Assembly (NCBI RefSeq): GCF_022227765.1
Contig: NZ_JAJMLZ010000013.1
Span: 1 to 58,847 of the forward strand
From: Ectothiorhodospira shaposhnikovii
GTDB taxonomy: Bacteria > Pseudomonadota > Gammaproteobacteria > Ectothiorhodospirales > Ectothiorhodospiraceae
Direction: 5' to 3'
DNA length: 58,847 bases
The notes under the pieces are model-generated. The model was not told where the DNA came from. It did not search any database and worked only from the letters and a program-made list of their open reading frames with translations. A program made the position numbers and the translations under genes. Every line of letters starts with the position of its first letter. The stretch's first letter is position 1. Of the stretch, positions 35,630-49,081 are shown in pieces.

Positions 35630-36484
35630 ATGAGTTCACCAGACGCCGCAGAAGCCGGCATTGCCGAATCCGGTCCCGCCGGGCAGGCGCCCGTGGAATC
35701 CGGCCTTGTGGATACCGGTCTGGGGGAAACGGGGGTGACGCAGGCCGATGTCGCGGACACGACGGGGATCGTGCACGCCCTGCAGGGAATGATCGATCTG
35801 GGCGGTCCGGTGGTGGCCATCCTGCTGATCATGTCCGTGGTGGCCCTCACCATCATCCTGGTCAAGATCGGTCAGTTCCTGTGGTGGCGGCTGGGTGATG
35901 AGCGCAGTCTGAAGACGGCCCTGGAACACTGGCGCGACGGCCGGGTGGAGCCGGCTCTGGAAACCCTCTCCCGCAGCCGCAGCCCCGCTGCACGGGTGAT
36001 GGAGGTGGCGATCCAGGGGCGGCGTGACAATGCTCGTCCCGAACCGTTGGTGCGCGAAGAGGCCACCCGGGTGGCAGTGAACTGGCTGGAGCGTCTGCGG
36101 GGTCAGTTCCGCATGCTGGAAGTGATCGGCACCCTGGCGCCGCTGTTGGGTCTGCTGGGTACGGTACTGGGCATGATCGCCGCCTTCCAGCAGCTGGAGG
36201 CGGCCGGCAACCGAGTGGACCCATCCATTCTTTCCGGCGGCATCTGGGTGGCGCTTCTGACCACGGCGGTGGGTCTGGCGGTGGCCATCCCGGTGGTGGC
36301 GGTGCTCAACGGCCTGGAGCGCTGGGTGGAGCGTTTTCGTCATCGGATGCAGGATGCCCTGACCCAGGTTTTTACTCTGCCGCCGCCGGCGGCTGAGCGG
36401 CAACAGGAACCCACGCCCATCAAGTCGGCGCAGAAAGCCCATATCAAGGTCTGGAAGGACCGGGCGGCAGGCGATGCACATTGA
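35630..36484 (+). CDS. exbB: ExbB/TolQ/MotA-family proton channel protein
   Basis: A 284-residue membrane protein. After an acidic, Gly-rich N-terminal region of about 50 residues come three helices: LGGPVVAILLIMSVVALTIIL; the MLEVIGTLAPLLGLLGTVLGM helix; and GGIWVALLTTAVGLAVAIPVVAVLNG. The last two are the ExbB/TolQ signature. With ExbD it forms a proton-driven motor that energises TonB for outer-membrane iron and cofactor uptake. The long N-terminal extension with repeats of ESG/DTG/ETG is odd. It overlaps exbD by 11 bp and is preceded by a Fur box. Confidence 0.9.
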   Translation: MSSPDAAEAGIAESGPAGQAPVESGLVDTGLGETGVTQADVADTTGIVHALQGMIDLGGPVVAILLIMSVVALTIILVKIGQFLWWRLGDERSLKTALEHWRDGRVEPALETLSRSRSPAARVMEVAIQGRRDNARPEPLVREEATRVAVNWLERLRGQFRMLEVIGTLAPLLGLLGTVLGMIAAFQQLEAAGNRVDPSILSGGIWVALLTTAVGLAVAIPVVAVLNGLERWVERFRHRMQDALTQVFTLPPPAAERQQEPTPIKSAQKAHIKVWKDRAAGDAH

Positions 36485-36869
36485 GGCACCGGCCCCCCGT
36501 CGACGGGCGCTCATCAGTCTCACGCCCCTGATCGACGTGGTGTTCATCCTGCTGATCTTTTTCATGCTGGCCAGCAGCTTTCTGGACTGGAGCGCGGTGA
36601 CCCTGAGTACCCCTTCCTCCCAGTCCAGCGCCACCGAGGACCAGCCGCCCCTGGCGGTGCAGATCCTTCCGGGGGGGGAACTGCGGCTAGCGGGTGAACC
36701 GGTGTCGGTGGAGCGGCTGGTCATTGCCCTGCGTGAGCAACTGGCCATGGAGCCCGCCCGTACGGTGGTGGTCCAGCCGGCGGGGGAGGTTCCCCTGCAG
36801 ACCGTGGTCAATGTCCTGGACCGGGTGCGGGAGGCAGAGCCCGTGTCCTTGCGTTTGTCACGGGAGTAA
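36474..36869 (+). CDS. exbD: ExbD/TolR family protein, first copy
   Basis: A 131-residue protein with one N-terminal membrane helix (LTPLIDVVFILLIFFMLASSF) carrying D21, the essential proton-carrying aspartate, then a periplasmic domain ending REAEPVSLRLS. It pairs with ExbB. It overlaps exbB by 11 bp and is followed six bases later by a second exbD. Confidence 0.9.
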   Translation: MHIEAPAPRRRALISLTPLIDVVFILLIFFMLASSFLDWSAVTLSTPSSQSSATEDQPPLAVQILPGGELRLAGEPVSVERLVIALREQLAMEPARTVVVQPAGEVPLQTVVNVLDRVREAEPVSLRLSRE

Positions 36870-36875
36870 GGTCCC

Positions 36876-37301
36876 ATGCAGTTACCCGAGTATTCCGGCA
36901 AGCCCCCGGAAGAGAATCTGATCCCGCTGATCAACATCGTCTTTCTGCTGCTGATCTTCTTCATGGTGGCCGGTGCCCTGACCGCCCAGGATGTCTTTGA
37001 AGTGGAAGCGCCTGATTCCCGCCACGAGGCCGGCGTCGATGATGAAGGCTGGCTGGTGCTACTGGGCCGGGATGGCCGGCTGGCTTTGGACGATGAGGAG
37101 ATGGATGCCGATACCCTGAAAGGACGCCTGCAGGCGGAGATGGAGACACGCCGGGACGCTCCGGCAAAAGCGGAGCCGCTGGTGCGCATCAAGGCGGATC
37201 AGGCGGCCTCCACCGATGAACTCATGGACCTGATGGAACTGCTTCGCGCCGCGGGGGTGGAAGAGGTGCGCCTGCTGACGGTCCTGGCGGGGGATCGTTG
37301 A
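36876..37301 (+). CDS. ExbD/TolR-like protein, second copy lacking the helix aspartate
   Basis: A 141-residue ExbD relative. The membrane helix reads [21 protein letters not shown], so N20 occupies the place of the proton-carrying Asp (D21 in the first copy, D25 in E. coli ExbD). A periplasmic domain follows, ending [16 protein letters not shown], the usual ExbD pattern. Since ExbD works as a dimer inside an ExbB pentamer, a heterodimer with only one protonatable Asp would result if both copies assemble. The gene sits between exbD and tonB, with TGATG joining it to tonB. The fold is clear; activity as a proton carrier is doubtful. Confidence 0.85.
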   Translation: MQLPEYSGKPPEENLIPLINIVFLLLIFFMVAGALTAQDVFEVEAPDSRHEAGVDDEGWLVLLGRDGRLALDDEEMDADTLKGRLQAEMETRRDAPAKAEPLVRIKADQAASTDELMDLMELLRAAGVEEVRLLTVLAGDR

Positions 37302-38056
37302 TGCCTCTGAGAAGCATGGGCTGGGTGTTGGCCCTGACGCTGGCCGTGGGACTGCATCTGTCGGTGTTCTGGTGGCTGGCCCGCAGCGACGACGTGGTCA
37401 CGGAGGGGGCTCAGGCCCCTGGCGAAGCCGGGGTGGTGATCGGTCTTGGGCCTGCCGGGCAGCCTGCGGGACAGCCCGAACCGGTGGCAGAGCCGGTGTC
37501 GGAACCCGAACCCGAGCCCGAACCAAGCCCGCGGCCTGAACCTGAACCCAAACCCAAGCCCGAGCCAAAGCCGGAACCCAAGCCTGAGCCCAAGCCTGAG
37601 CCCAAGCCCAGGCCGCAGCCCAAACCGGAGCCGGTGGCCGAGCCCACGCCTGCTCCCGTGGCCCAGCCTCGAGCCGAGCCCCAGGGACAGTCGAGGGAGG
37701 ACTCCCGCGAAAGCGCGTCCAACCAGTCGGGTCGACAGGCGGGGCAGGCCGCCGGCGGTGACCCGGCGGCCACTCAGGATTATCTGCAGGTAGTGCGTGC
37801 CTGGCTGGAGCGGCACAAGGAATATCCCCGTCAGGCACAGCTGCGTCGCCAGGAGGGCGTGGTCTATGTGCGTTTTGTGATGAACCGAAATGGTGAAGTG
37901 CTGTCACACAGCATTGAACGCAGTTCCGGGCACACGCTGCTGGATCGGGAAGTGACCAGCATGCTGCAGCGGGCACAACCCTTGCCCGTAATGCCGCCGG
38001 AACTGCCTCAGCACAGACTGGAAGTGGTCCTGCCGGTGGCCTTCAATCTGCGTTGA
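37301..38056 (+). CDS. tonB: TonB family energy transducer
   Basis: A 251-residue protein. An N-terminal signal-anchor helix ([21 protein letters not shown]) has the SH-type histidine (LHLSVFWW) important in TonB anchors. A Pro-rich spacer of about 70 residues made of EPEP and KPEP repeats spans the periplasm. The C-terminal domain ([57 protein letters not shown]) contacts TonB-box receptors. The start is ATG at 37301, overlapping the preceding stop. It completes the exbB-exbD-exbD-tonB operon; no outer-membrane receptor is adjacent. Confidence 0.92.
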   Translation: MPLRSMGWVLALTLAVGLHLSVFWWLARSDDVVTEGAQAPGEAGVVIGLGPAGQPAGQPEPVAEPVSEPEPEPEPSPRPEPEPKPKPEPKPEPKPEPKPEPKPRPQPKPEPVAEPTPAPVAQPRAEPQGQSREDSRESASNQSGRQAGQAAGGDPAATQDYLQVVRAWLERHKEYPRQAQLRRQEGVVYVRFVMNRNGEVLSHSIERSSGHTLLDREVTSMLQRAQPLPVMPPELPQHRLEVVLPVAFNLR

Positions 38057-38091
38057 GTCTCCGTTCACACGCTCAGCATGGCTGTGATTGA

Positions 38092-40661
<2,570 letters not shown>

Positions 40662-40678
40662 GCAACAGGGGATCATGA

Positions 40679-41962
<1,284 letters not shown>

Positions 41963-41972
41963 TCCACAGCGT

Positions 41973-42021
41973 CCGGCCTGGCCCGCCTTCCTCCGGGTAG
42001 GGGAAGGTGGTCCAGGCCCGG
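41973..42021. other. Imperfect hairpin between eno and ftsB
   Basis: GGCCTGG and GCCTTCC on the left pair with GGAAGGT and CCAGGCC on the right, giving a long interrupted stem with no T-run. It may attenuate or process the transcript between eno and ftsB. Confidence 0.5.
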
Positions 42022-42063
42022 GCATGGTGACTTCCCTCGACCCTACGCGCTGGACTCCCCCGG

Positions 42064-42357
42064 ATGAAATGGCTCATCACCCTGTTGCTGGCACTGTTCC
42101 TGGGGCTCCAGTACAAACTCTGGTTCGGTGAAGGCAGCCTGATGGAGGTCTGGCAGTTGCGTCAGGAACTGGAGACCCAGCGCGCGCAGAATCAGGAACT
42201 GCGCGGCCGTAACGAGGCGCTGGAAGCGGAGGTGATCGATCTCAAGACCGGCCTGGAAGCCATTGAGGAACGGGCCAGACGGGAACTGGGAATGATTGCC
42301 GAGGACGAGATCTTTTTCCAGGTGGTGGATCGCCACCGCTTTGGCGGACAACGATGA
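42064..42357 (+). CDS. ftsB: Cell division protein FtsB
   Basis: A 97-residue bitopic protein. A membrane helix (WLITLLLALFLGLQYKLWFG) comes first, then a leucine-zipper coiled coil (LRQELETQRAQNQELRGRNEALEAEV) and RARRELGMIAEDEIFFQVV, typical FtsB features. It forms the FtsQLB divisome complex in the periplasm. It overlaps ispD by four bases, the standard gammaproteobacterial arrangement. Confidence 0.95.
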   Translation: MKWLITLLLALFLGLQYKLWFGEGSLMEVWQLRQELETQRAQNQELRGRNEALEAEVIDLKTGLEAIEERARRELGMIAEDEIFFQVVDRHRFGGQR

Positions 42358-43052
42358 CGAAAACTCCCGGATTCTGGGCGGTGATTCCCGCCGCCGGTGT
42401 CGGCAGCCGCATGCGCGCCGACCGTCCCAAGCAGTACCTGCCCCTGGCTGGGCGCACGGTACTGGAACATACCCTGGACATCTTTTTCCGGCACCCGCGC
42501 ATCAGCGGCGTGGTGTTGGTGATCAGTGCCGATGATGGCTGGTTCGGGGATCTGGATATCAGGACCGACAAGCCCCTGTGGGTGGTGGACGGTGGCGCCG
42601 AGCGCTGTCATTCCGTGCTCAATGGCCTCAAGGCCCTCATGACCCACGCCGATCCCCGGGACTGGGTGCTGGTCCATGACGCGGCGCGGCCCTGTCTGAG
42701 CGACGGGGACCTGGATCAGTTGCTCGATACCCTGCGGGACGATCCGGTGGGCGGCATTCTGGCCACGCCGGTACGGGATACCAAGAAGCGGGCCGGCCCC
42801 GATGGCCGCATTTCCGCCACCGTGGACCGCGGGGCCATGTGGCGGGCCTTCACGCCGCAGATGTTTCGTCTGGCGGCCCTTGAGGCGGCCCTGGAGCGGG
42901 CCCTGGCCGAGGGTTTTCTGGTGACCGACGAAGCCTCGGCCATGGAGCACGCCGGACAGGCGCCCCTGCTGGTGGAGGGCAGTGCCCGCAACATCAAGAT
43001 CACCCAGCCGGAAGACCTGTCCCTGGCGGAGTTCTATCTGTCCCGGCGATGA
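42354..43052 (+). CDS. ispD: 2-C-methyl-D-erythritol 4-phosphate cytidylyltransferase
   Basis: A 232-residue enzyme of the MEP isoprenoid pathway that attaches CMP to MEP. The nucleotide-binding loop is [20 protein letters not shown]; further blocks are [24 protein letters not shown] and [11 protein letters not shown]. It is coupled to ftsB by ATGA overlap; ispF follows after about 100 bp. Length is normal. Confidence 0.97.
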   Translation: MTKTPGFWAVIPAAGVGSRMRADRPKQYLPLAGRTVLEHTLDIFFRHPRISGVVLVISADDGWFGDLDIRTDKPLWVVDGGAERCHSVLNGLKALMTHADPRDWVLVHDAARPCLSDGDLDQLLDTLRDDPVGGILATPVRDTKKRAGPDGRISATVDRGAMWRAFTPQMFRLAALEAALERALAEGFLVTDEASAMEHAGQAPLLVEGSARNIKITQPEDLSLAEFYLSRR

Positions 43053-43152
43053 CTTGCCGGATGCGGGAGCGGGGGATCTTTCCCCTGAACTTTCTTTCCT
43101 GCCCCACGGGTGTCTCACCTCGGGGGCTCTCTTCGGACCAGAAGGAGCGGCA

Positions 43153-43632
43153 ATGAAGTTTCGTATCGGTCACGGGTATGACGTCCATGCCTTCATGGAG
43201 GGCGATCACCTCATCATCGGCGGCGTGCAGGTGCCTCATCACAAGGCCTTCAAGGCCCATTCCGACGGAGATGTGCTGATGCATGCCGTCTCCGACGCCA
43301 TCCTGGGGGCCGCGGCCCTGGGGGACATCGGCCGTCATTTCCCGGACACGGATCCCGCCTACAAGGGGGCCGACAGCCGCGTGCTGCTGCGGGAGGTCCT
43401 GGCCAAGGTACAGGCCCTGGGCTGGCAGGTCGGCAATCTGGATGCCACCCTCGTTGCCCAGGCCCCCAAGATGTCCCCCCACGTGGAACAGATGCGGGCC
43501 AACCTGGCGGCGGATCTGCAGATCGATCTTGCCCAGGTGAACGTGAAGGCGACCACCACCGAGCGACTGGGGTTTGCCGGGCGGGAAGAGGGTATCGCCG
43601 CCCACGCGGTGGTCATGCTGGTGTCCGCATAA
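43153..43632 (+). CDS. ispF: 2-C-methyl-D-erythritol 2,4-cyclodiphosphate synthase
   Basis: A 159-residue trimeric zinc enzyme making MEcPP, the substrate of IspG encoded at 10181. Landmarks are [12 protein letters not shown] (Asp and His zinc ligands), [29 protein letters not shown] and [17 protein letters not shown]. The start at 43153 has AGGAG upstream. It is convergent with fdxA, with only 14 bp between stops. surE, pcm and nlpD, which often follow ispF, are absent here. Confidence 0.97.
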   Translation: MKFRIGHGYDVHAFMEGDHLIIGGVQVPHHKAFKAHSDGDVLMHAVSDAILGAAALGDIGRHFPDTDPAYKGADSRVLLREVLAKVQALGWQVGNLDATLVAQAPKMSPHVEQMRANLAADLQIDLAQVNVKATTTERLGFAGREEGIAAHAVVMLVSA

Positions 43633-43646
43633 TCCGGCGTAGCCTG

Positions 43647-43970
43647 CTACTTTTCCAGGTGCTTGAGCTTGTCCGGCTGCCCGTTCCAGGACTCGGCATC
43701 CGGCAGGGGATCCTTGCGCCGGGTGATCACCGGCCATTGCCGGGACAGTGCCGCGTTGAGCTCGATGAAGTGCTCCTGACCTTCGGGCACCTCGTCCTCC
43801 GGCACGATGGCCTGTGCCGGACACTCGGGTTCACACAGGGAACAGTCGATGCACTCATCCGGGTCGATCACCAGAAAGTTGGGACCCTCGTGGAAACAGT
43901 CCACGGGGCAGACCTCCACGCAGTCGGTGTATTTGCAGCGAATGCAGTTCTCAAGAACGACGAATGCCAT
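43647..43970 (-). CDS. fdxA: Seven-iron ferredoxin FdxA
   Basis: A 107-residue electron carrier. [18 protein letters not shown] and [12 protein letters not shown] give the cysteines for one [3Fe-4S] and one [4Fe-4S] cluster, as in Azotobacter-type 7Fe ferredoxins; [13 protein letters not shown] is typical. A C-terminal extension of about 45 residues is usual for FdxA. It is encoded between ispF and mutS, as in pseudomonads, and read in the same direction as mutS, about 100 bp downstream of it. Confidence 0.95.
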   Translation of the reverse strand: MAFVVLENCIRCKYTDCVEVCPVDCFHEGPNFLVIDPDECIDCSLCEPECPAQAIVPEDEVPEGQEHFIELNAALSRQWPVITRRKDPLPDAESWNGQPDKLKHLEK

Positions 43971-44071
43971 GGGTGTCTCCCTATGGTTGGATCAGTGACG
44001 CCTCCCTGATGACATCATACCCGGCATTCACATTCCGCCAAACGCCTTGAAAAACAGGGTTTCTGCCGGCG

Positions 44072-46681
44072 CTACTCCCGCAGCAGCGCCGCCAGTTCCT
44101 TGAGCCGGTACAGGGCCACCAGGGCCTCGCGGGGTGTCATCCCGTCCGGGTCCAGTTCATCCACCGCCGTACGCAGGGCCTGGCTGGTGGTGTCGGGGCC
44201 GTCCTCGGGTGGCGCGGGTGCTTCCTCCTCCGGTAGCGGCGCGGCGAACAGACTCATCTGCGGGCCCTGTCCCGGTCCCGCCAGGCTCTGCTGCTCCAGG
44301 GCATTGAGGCGCTGACGGGCACGCCGGATCACCGCCTTGGGGACGCCCGCCAGGGCGGCCACGTGCAGGCCGTAACTCTGATTCGCCGGTCCTTCCTTGA
44401 CCGCGTGCAGGAACACGATCCGGTCCCCGTGTTCCACCGCGTCGATATGGACGTTGGCAATGGTGGGGTACTGGTCCGGCAGGGCGGTCAATTCGAAATA
44501 ATGGGTGGCAAACAGGCAGAAGGCCCGGTTGCGGGTGGCCAGGTGTTCGGCGCAGGCAAAAGCCAGGGACAGGCCATCGAACGTGCTGGTGCCCCGACCG
44601 ATCTCGTCCATCAGCACCAGGCTGTGCTCGGTGGCGTGGTTGAGGATGTTGGCCGCCTCGGTCATCTCCACCATGAAGGTGGAACGGCCGGAGGCCAGGT
44701 CGTCACTGGCACCGATACGGGTGAAGATCCGGTCCACCGGTCCGATCAGGGCCCGCCGCGCCGGCACGAAGCTGCCCACGTGGGCCATGAGCACGATCAG
44801 GGCCGCCTGGCGCATGTAGGTGGACTTGCCCCCCATGTTGGGGCCGGTGATCACCAGCATGCGGCGCTTGGGGTCCAGCGTCAGGTCATTGGGAACGAAG
44901 GGTTCGTCCAGCACCCGCTCCACCACCGGATGGCGCCCGTCCTCGATGCGCACACCCGGCTGGTCGGTCAGCTCCGGTGCGGTGAGATCCAGGCTGTCCG
45001 CCCGTTCCGCCAGATTGGCCAGGACATCCAGTTCCGCCAGGGCCTCGGCGCTGCGGCGCAGGTCGGGCAGAGGAGCGTGGAGTTGGGTCAGCAGGGCTTC
45101 ATAAAGTTGCTTTTCCCTCGCCAGGGCGCGTTCCCTGGCGGAGAGGACTTTGTCTTCAAAGCGCTTGAGCTCGGGGGTGATGAATCGCTCCGCCCCCTTG
45201 AGGGTCTGGCGCCGGGTGTAATCGTCCGGGGCCCGATCCGACTGACCGCGGCTGATCTCGATGTAATAGCCATGCACCCGGTTGTAGGCCACCTTGAGAT
45301 TATGGATGCCGGTGCGTTCCCGTTCCCGTTGCTCCAGGTCCAGCAGGAACTGATCGGCGTTTTCCGACAGGGCGCGCAGCTCGTCCAGTTCGGCATCGTA
45401 ACCCTGGGCGATCACCCCGCCGTCGCGGATGAGGACCGGTGGCTGATCGATCACCGCCCGGCGCAGCAGATCCACCACCCGCGGGTGCTCGCCGATGCCC
45501 TCGGCCAGTTCCCGCAGTCTCACCGCTCGCAGCGGGTGCAGGGTCTGCTGCAGGGCGGGCAGTTCGGCCAGGGAGTCCCTCAGGGTGGTCAGGTCCCGGG
45601 GGCGGGCGGAGCCCAGGGCGATTCGGGTGAGGATCCGTTCCAGATCGCCGATGCCCCGCAACTGGGGCTGGATCTGCTCGAAGGCCCGGGTATCCAGCAG
45701 GGCGCTGATGGCACCGTGGCGTCCCTTGAGGATCCGGCGATCCCGCAGGGGCTGGTGCAGCCAGCGGGCCAGCAGGCGGCTGCCCATGGCGGTGGCGGCC
45801 TGATCCAGGACGTGGGCCAGGGTATTGTCGCGTCCGCCGGACAGGTTGGTGGTCAGTTCCAGGTTCCGGCGGGTGGCCGCGTCCAGGATGATGCCGTCGT
45901 CCCGACGCTGTACGCTCAGGCCGTCGATATGGGGCAGGGCGGTCTTCTGGGTCTCCTGGGCATATTGCAGCAGAGCGCCGGCGGCGCCGATGGCCAGGGG
46001 CATGTGATCGCAGCCGAACCCGGCCAGGTCCCGGGTGCCGAACTGGCGGGTGAGCAGGGTGCGGGCGGCCTCGGTCTCGAAGTGCCAGGGGGCACGGCGT
46101 TTGACACCGCCCCGTTCCGGACCCGGCAGGCGCATGTCTTCGGGGATCAGGATCTCGGCGGGTTGTAGCCGTTCCAGTTCCCCCAGTAGGGGTTCCTCGC
46201 CCTTGAGTTCCTGGACCTGGAAGCGACCCGATGCCAGATCCAGGATGGCCAGCCCGGTCTGTTCACCCCGGGCCTTGAGGCAGACCAGCAGATTTTCCCG
46301 GCGCTCCTCCAGCAGGGCCTCGTCGGTGACGGTGCCCGGCGTGACGATCCGCACCACCTTGCGCTCCACCGGCCCCTTGGCGGCCGCGGGGTCTCCCACC
46401 TGCTCGCAGATGGCCACCGACTCGCCCAGTCTCAGCAGACGGGCCAGATAGGACTCCGCCGCGTGCACCGGGACGCCGGCCATGGGGATGGGCTCCCCGG
46501 CGGACTGACCGCGGCGGGTGAGGGTGATGTCCAGCAGGCGGGCGGCCCGGGTGGCGTCCTGGAAGAACAGCTCGTAGAAGTCGCCCATGCGGTAGAACAG
46601 CAGGATATCCGGATGATCGGCCTTGATTTTCAGGTACTGCTGCATCATCGGGGTGTGGGAGGACAGGTCGCTGGTGGTCAT
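44072..46681 (-). CDS. mutS: DNA mismatch repair protein MutS
   Basis: An 869-residue mismatch-recognition ATPase. The N-terminal domain has [31 protein letters not shown] with the Phe-x-Glu wedge; the ATPase domain has Walker [15 protein letters not shown] near 611-623 and [35 protein letters not shown]. The ATG at 46681 is chosen; an in-frame TTG at 46708 would add nine residues but is less likely. The C-terminal tail includes the helix-turn-helix dimer region ([15 protein letters not shown]). Confidence 0.97.
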   Translation of the reverse strand: MTTSDLSSHTPMMQQYLKIKADHPDILLFYRMGDFYELFFQDATRAARLLDITLTRRGQSAGEPIPMAGVPVHAAESYLARLLRLGESVAICEQVGDPAAAKGPVERKVVRIVTPGTVTDEALLEERRENLLVCLKARGEQTGLAILDLASGRFQVQELKGEEPLLGELERLQPAEILIPEDMRLPGPERGGVKRRAPWHFETEAARTLLTRQFGTRDLAGFGCDHMPLAIGAAGALLQYAQETQKTALPHIDGLSVQRRDDGIILDAATRRNLELTTNLSGGRDNTLAHVLDQAATAMGSRLLARWLHQPLRDRRILKGRHGAISALLDTRAFEQIQPQLRGIGDLERILTRIALGSARPRDLTTLRDSLAELPALQQTLHPLRAVRLRELAEGIGEHPRVVDLLRRAVIDQPPVLIRDGGVIAQGYDAELDELRALSENADQFLLDLEQRERERTGIHNLKVAYNRVHGYYIEISRGQSDRAPDDYTRRQTLKGAERFITPELKRFEDKVLSARERALAREKQLYEALLTQLHAPLPDLRRSAEALAELDVLANLAERADSLDLTAPELTDQPGVRIEDGRHPVVERVLDEPFVPNDLTLDPKRRMLVITGPNMGGKSTYMRQAALIVLMAHVGSFVPARRALIGPVDRIFTRIGASDDLASGRSTFMVEMTEAANILNHATEHSLVLMDEIGRGTSTFDGLSLAFACAEHLATRNRAFCLFATHYFELTALPDQYPTIANVHIDAVEHGDRIVFLHAVKEGPANQSYGLHVAALAGVPKAVIRRARQRLNALEQQSLAGPGQGPQMSLFAAPLPEEEAPAPPEDGPDTTSQALRTAVDELDPDGMTPREALVALYRLKELAALLRE

Positions 46682-46860
46682 CAATCGTCTGTTGCATCCA
46701 TTGTTCAAGCGGCGAAGATTACCATGACCGGATCATGGGAACCTCCCGGGCGGAAATCGTCTAAGCTTAAAGAAAGCGTCAGGGAATTTTACAGACGGTG
46801 AGTTGTTCACCGCCGGACTTGGTTCCGGCTTTCCTTGCAATGCAGATAGGAGGTTCGTCT

Positions 46861-47295
46861 ATGACAACATGGGTCATTGTTGCGGATGCGAGTCGGGCCA
46901 GAGTGTTCAGCGCCGAAAAGTCTTTCAGTCCCCTGGTGGAGGTGGAAGATCTCACGCATCCGGAGGCCCGCTTGCATGAGCAGGACCTGCAGTCGGACCG
47001 CATGGGGAGGGTGTTCGACAGTACCGGAGATGGGCGCCACGCCATGGGCAAGGAAACACCGCCGAAAAAGCATGAAGCACAGCGCTTTGCCCGCACCTTG
47101 TGCGACCGGCTGAACAATGCCCGGGCCACCGGCCAGTTCAGCAAGCTCTATATCATTGCCGCGCCGGCATTCCTGGGCGCGCTGAGAAACTGCATGGATG
47201 CGGTCACCCAGAAGTCCGTCGCCGGCGAGATCGACAAGAACCTCACCACCCATGATCCCATGGATATCCGCCGACAGTTGCCCCAGTTCCTCTGA
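46861..47295 (+). CDS. Host attachment protein-like (PF10116) protein
   Basis: A 144-residue soluble protein starting MTTWVIVADASRARVFSA after a strong ribosome site (TAGGAGG). ADASRARVF, HEAQRFARTLCDRLNNAR and LYIIAAPAFLGALR are typical of the family named for a plant-attachment protein in Rhizobiaceae. It has a release-factor/Rossmann-like fold, and its true role is unknown; related proteins appear in stress and stationary-phase sets. It stands alone between mutS (divergent) and pcm (convergent). Confidence 0.82.
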   Translation: MTTWVIVADASRARVFSAEKSFSPLVEVEDLTHPEARLHEQDLQSDRMGRVFDSTGDGRHAMGKETPPKKHEAQRFARTLCDRLNNARATGQFSKLYIIAAPAFLGALRNCMDAVTQKSVAGEIDKNLTTHDPMDIRRQLPQFL

Positions 47296-47319
47296 GGCCG
47301 CCCGAGGAAGGGATCGGAG

Positions 47320-48009
47320 CTAACCCGTCCCTTCCTCCTTCGCATTCACTAACGGCACGAACCGTACCGCCAGCACACGCCGCGTGTCCAGTTCGCCGTT
47401 TTCCTGCTTCTCCCCCACCACCAGCATCTGTGCATCCCAGCCGGTATCCAGCGGAATCACCATGTGTCCTCCGACGGCAAGCTGTTCCACCAGGGGCGCC
47501 GGCATGCGGTCGGCGGCGGCGGTGACGATGATGCCGTCAAACGGTGCCGCCTCCGGCCAGCCGGCATGGCCATCCCCGGTGCGTGTGTGAACCTTGCTGT
47601 AACCCAGGGCGTGGAGTCGTTCGTGCGCGGTGCGGGCCAGTTCGGGGATGACCTCAATGCTGTATACATCAACAGGAAGCTCTGCCAGAATGGCTGTCTG
47701 ATAGCCGCAGCCGGTTCCCACCTCAAGCACCTTCGCACCGGGCCGAAGTGCCAGCAGGTCCGTCATCAGGGCCACGACGAAGGGCTGGGAAATGGTCTGC
47801 CGGTAGCCGATGGGCAACGCTGTGTTATCCCAGGCACGGGAACGGCCGGCAGCCGGCACGAACCGGTCCCTGGGAACCCGTTCGATGGCCGCAAGGACCG
47901 CGGGATTGGGGATGGAAAGGCCGGTGGTGTCGGCGGTGGCCGCATAGTCGGCGCGGATCTCCGCGAGCAACTTTTGCGTCTCGGTCTGTCCTGAAGGGGA
48001 GGATACCAT
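47320..48009 (-). CDS. pcm: Protein-L-isoaspartate O-methyltransferase
   Basis: A 229-residue SAM-dependent repair enzyme that methylates isoaspartyl residues in damaged proteins. Landmarks are RVPRDRFVPAAGRSRAWDNTALPIGYRQTISQP, motif I VLEVGTGCGYQTAILAEL, and FDGIIVTAAADRMPAPLVEQL. The N-terminal 25 residues are variable and the start at ATG 48009 is the first available. In most gammaproteobacteria pcm follows surE; here it is separated from ispF by fdxA, mutS and another gene, and in the opposite direction. Confidence 0.93.
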   Translation of the reverse strand: MVSSPSGQTETQKLLAEIRADYAATADTTGLSIPNPAVLAAIERVPRDRFVPAAGRSRAWDNTALPIGYRQTISQPFVVALMTDLLALRPGAKVLEVGTGCGYQTAILAELPVDVYSIEVIPELARTAHERLHALGYSKVHTRTGDGHAGWPEAAPFDGIIVTAAADRMPAPLVEQLAVGGHMVIPLDTGWDAQMLVVGEKQENGELDTRRVLAVRFVPLVNAKEEGTG

Positions 48010-48158
48010 GGCGTTTTTCCCGCGGGTAGTGGATGGATTGAGGCTAGCTCAACCTGCCTGTACGTGATAGCGGGGGGTTGACGAATCCTTCCGAAAAGGT
48101 CATATCCGACAGTCATGCAAGTCATGTGCTGACGACCGACCCATTGCGGGGGGAGTAG

Positions 48159-48455
48159 ATGAGCCTGGATTTTGATGAAAGACGGGATTTCCAGCGTCTG
48201 CAACTGGACCATCCCATGAAGATAACGGAGCAGGCCACCGGCCGGGAGCACCGGGGGTTGGGGCGGGATCTGAGTGCCATTGGTCTGTCCTTTCACCTGA
48301 ACACCGCCCTGCCCGTGGGCACGTTGCTCACTGTCGCCATTGATCCCGCTGGACAGTCCGCCGTCCTGCCCTTCAGGGCGGAAGCGGAAGTGCATCGCGT
48401 GGAAGCAGAGGGCGGGGGTTACCTGGTGGCCGCCAGGATCCTGCGCATGCTGTGA
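48159..48455 (+). CDS. PilZ domain protein
   Basis: A 98-residue single-domain protein. RRDFQR at residues about 8-13 corresponds to the RxxxR arginines that clamp cyclic di-GMP, and DLSAIGLSF provides the D-x-S-x-x-G half of the site. It should be a small c-di-GMP receptor. The stop overlaps the pncC start (TGATG). It may respond to the GGDEF-EAL protein at 22992 or to others; the target is unknown. Confidence 0.85.
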   Translation: MSLDFDERRDFQRLQLDHPMKITEQATGREHRGLGRDLSAIGLSFHLNTALPVGTLLTVAIDPAGQSAVLPFRAEAEVHRVEAEGGGYLVAARILRML

Positions 48456-48949
48456 TGATGGTTCCGTCCGACGCCGAACTGGAAGCCCTGGCTCGCCGAC
48501 TGGGGGAGCAGTTGCGGAGTCATGGCGAGACACTGGTGCTGGCGGAATCCTGTACCGGTGGATGGATTGCCAAGGTCGTCACGGACCTGCCCGGCTCGTC
48601 GACCTGGTTCGATCGGGGTTTTGTCACCTACAGCAATCGGGCGAAAATTCGTCAGTTGGGGGTGGATCCCGGTCTGATCGATGCGTTCGGCGCGGTCAGC
48701 GAGCAGACGGTAACGGCCATGGCCATCGGTGCGCTGAACCACAGTGATGCCCGGTTGGCCGTTGCCGTCAGCGGTATCGCCGGTCCCGGAGGGGGGGCGC
48801 CGGACAAGCCGGTGGGAACTCTCTGGCTGGCCTGGGCACGGCCAGGGCGGGATGTTCAGGTGCGGCATCATTGCCTGGCGGGTGATCGCGAGGCCATCCG
48901 TCGTCAGGGGGTCGCCCTGGCCCTGACGGGGGCGATCCATTGTTTTTGA
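48455..48949 (+). CDS. pncC: Nicotinamide-nucleotide amidohydrolase (CinA C-terminal type)
   Basis: A 164-residue enzyme that converts NMN to nicotinate mononucleotide for NAD recycling. Signature LVLAESCTGGWIAKVVTDLPGSS, the FVTYSNRAKIRQLGV block and AVAVSGIAGPGGG match PncC/CinA-C (YgaD in E. coli). ATG at 48455 overlaps the PilZ stop; an ATG directly after is also possible. Its position just before recA is conserved in gammaproteobacteria. Confidence 0.94.
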   Translation: MMVPSDAELEALARRLGEQLRSHGETLVLAESCTGGWIAKVVTDLPGSSTWFDRGFVTYSNRAKIRQLGVDPGLIDAFGAVSEQTVTAMAIGALNHSDARLAVAVSGIAGPGGGAPDKPVGTLWLAWARPGRDVQVRHHCLAGDREAIRRQGVALALTGAIHCF

Positions 48950-49081
48950 CTCCGGCGTTTTGCCGGGTTCGAATACGATCTGGAATTGGCAAGAAAGCGG
49001 CCATGTATGGGATAATCTCACGTTTACCACGGGGCGGAGCCCTCGCAGGCGGTTTCATGGACGATCAAAAGGGGTTTTGAA

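Noticed and set aside
48950..49081. A LexA (SOS) box before recA
   Set aside because: I searched for CTGT-N8-ACAG and close variants and found none; the promoter itself is also unclear because the TTGGCA and GATAAT hexamers are 19 bp apart.
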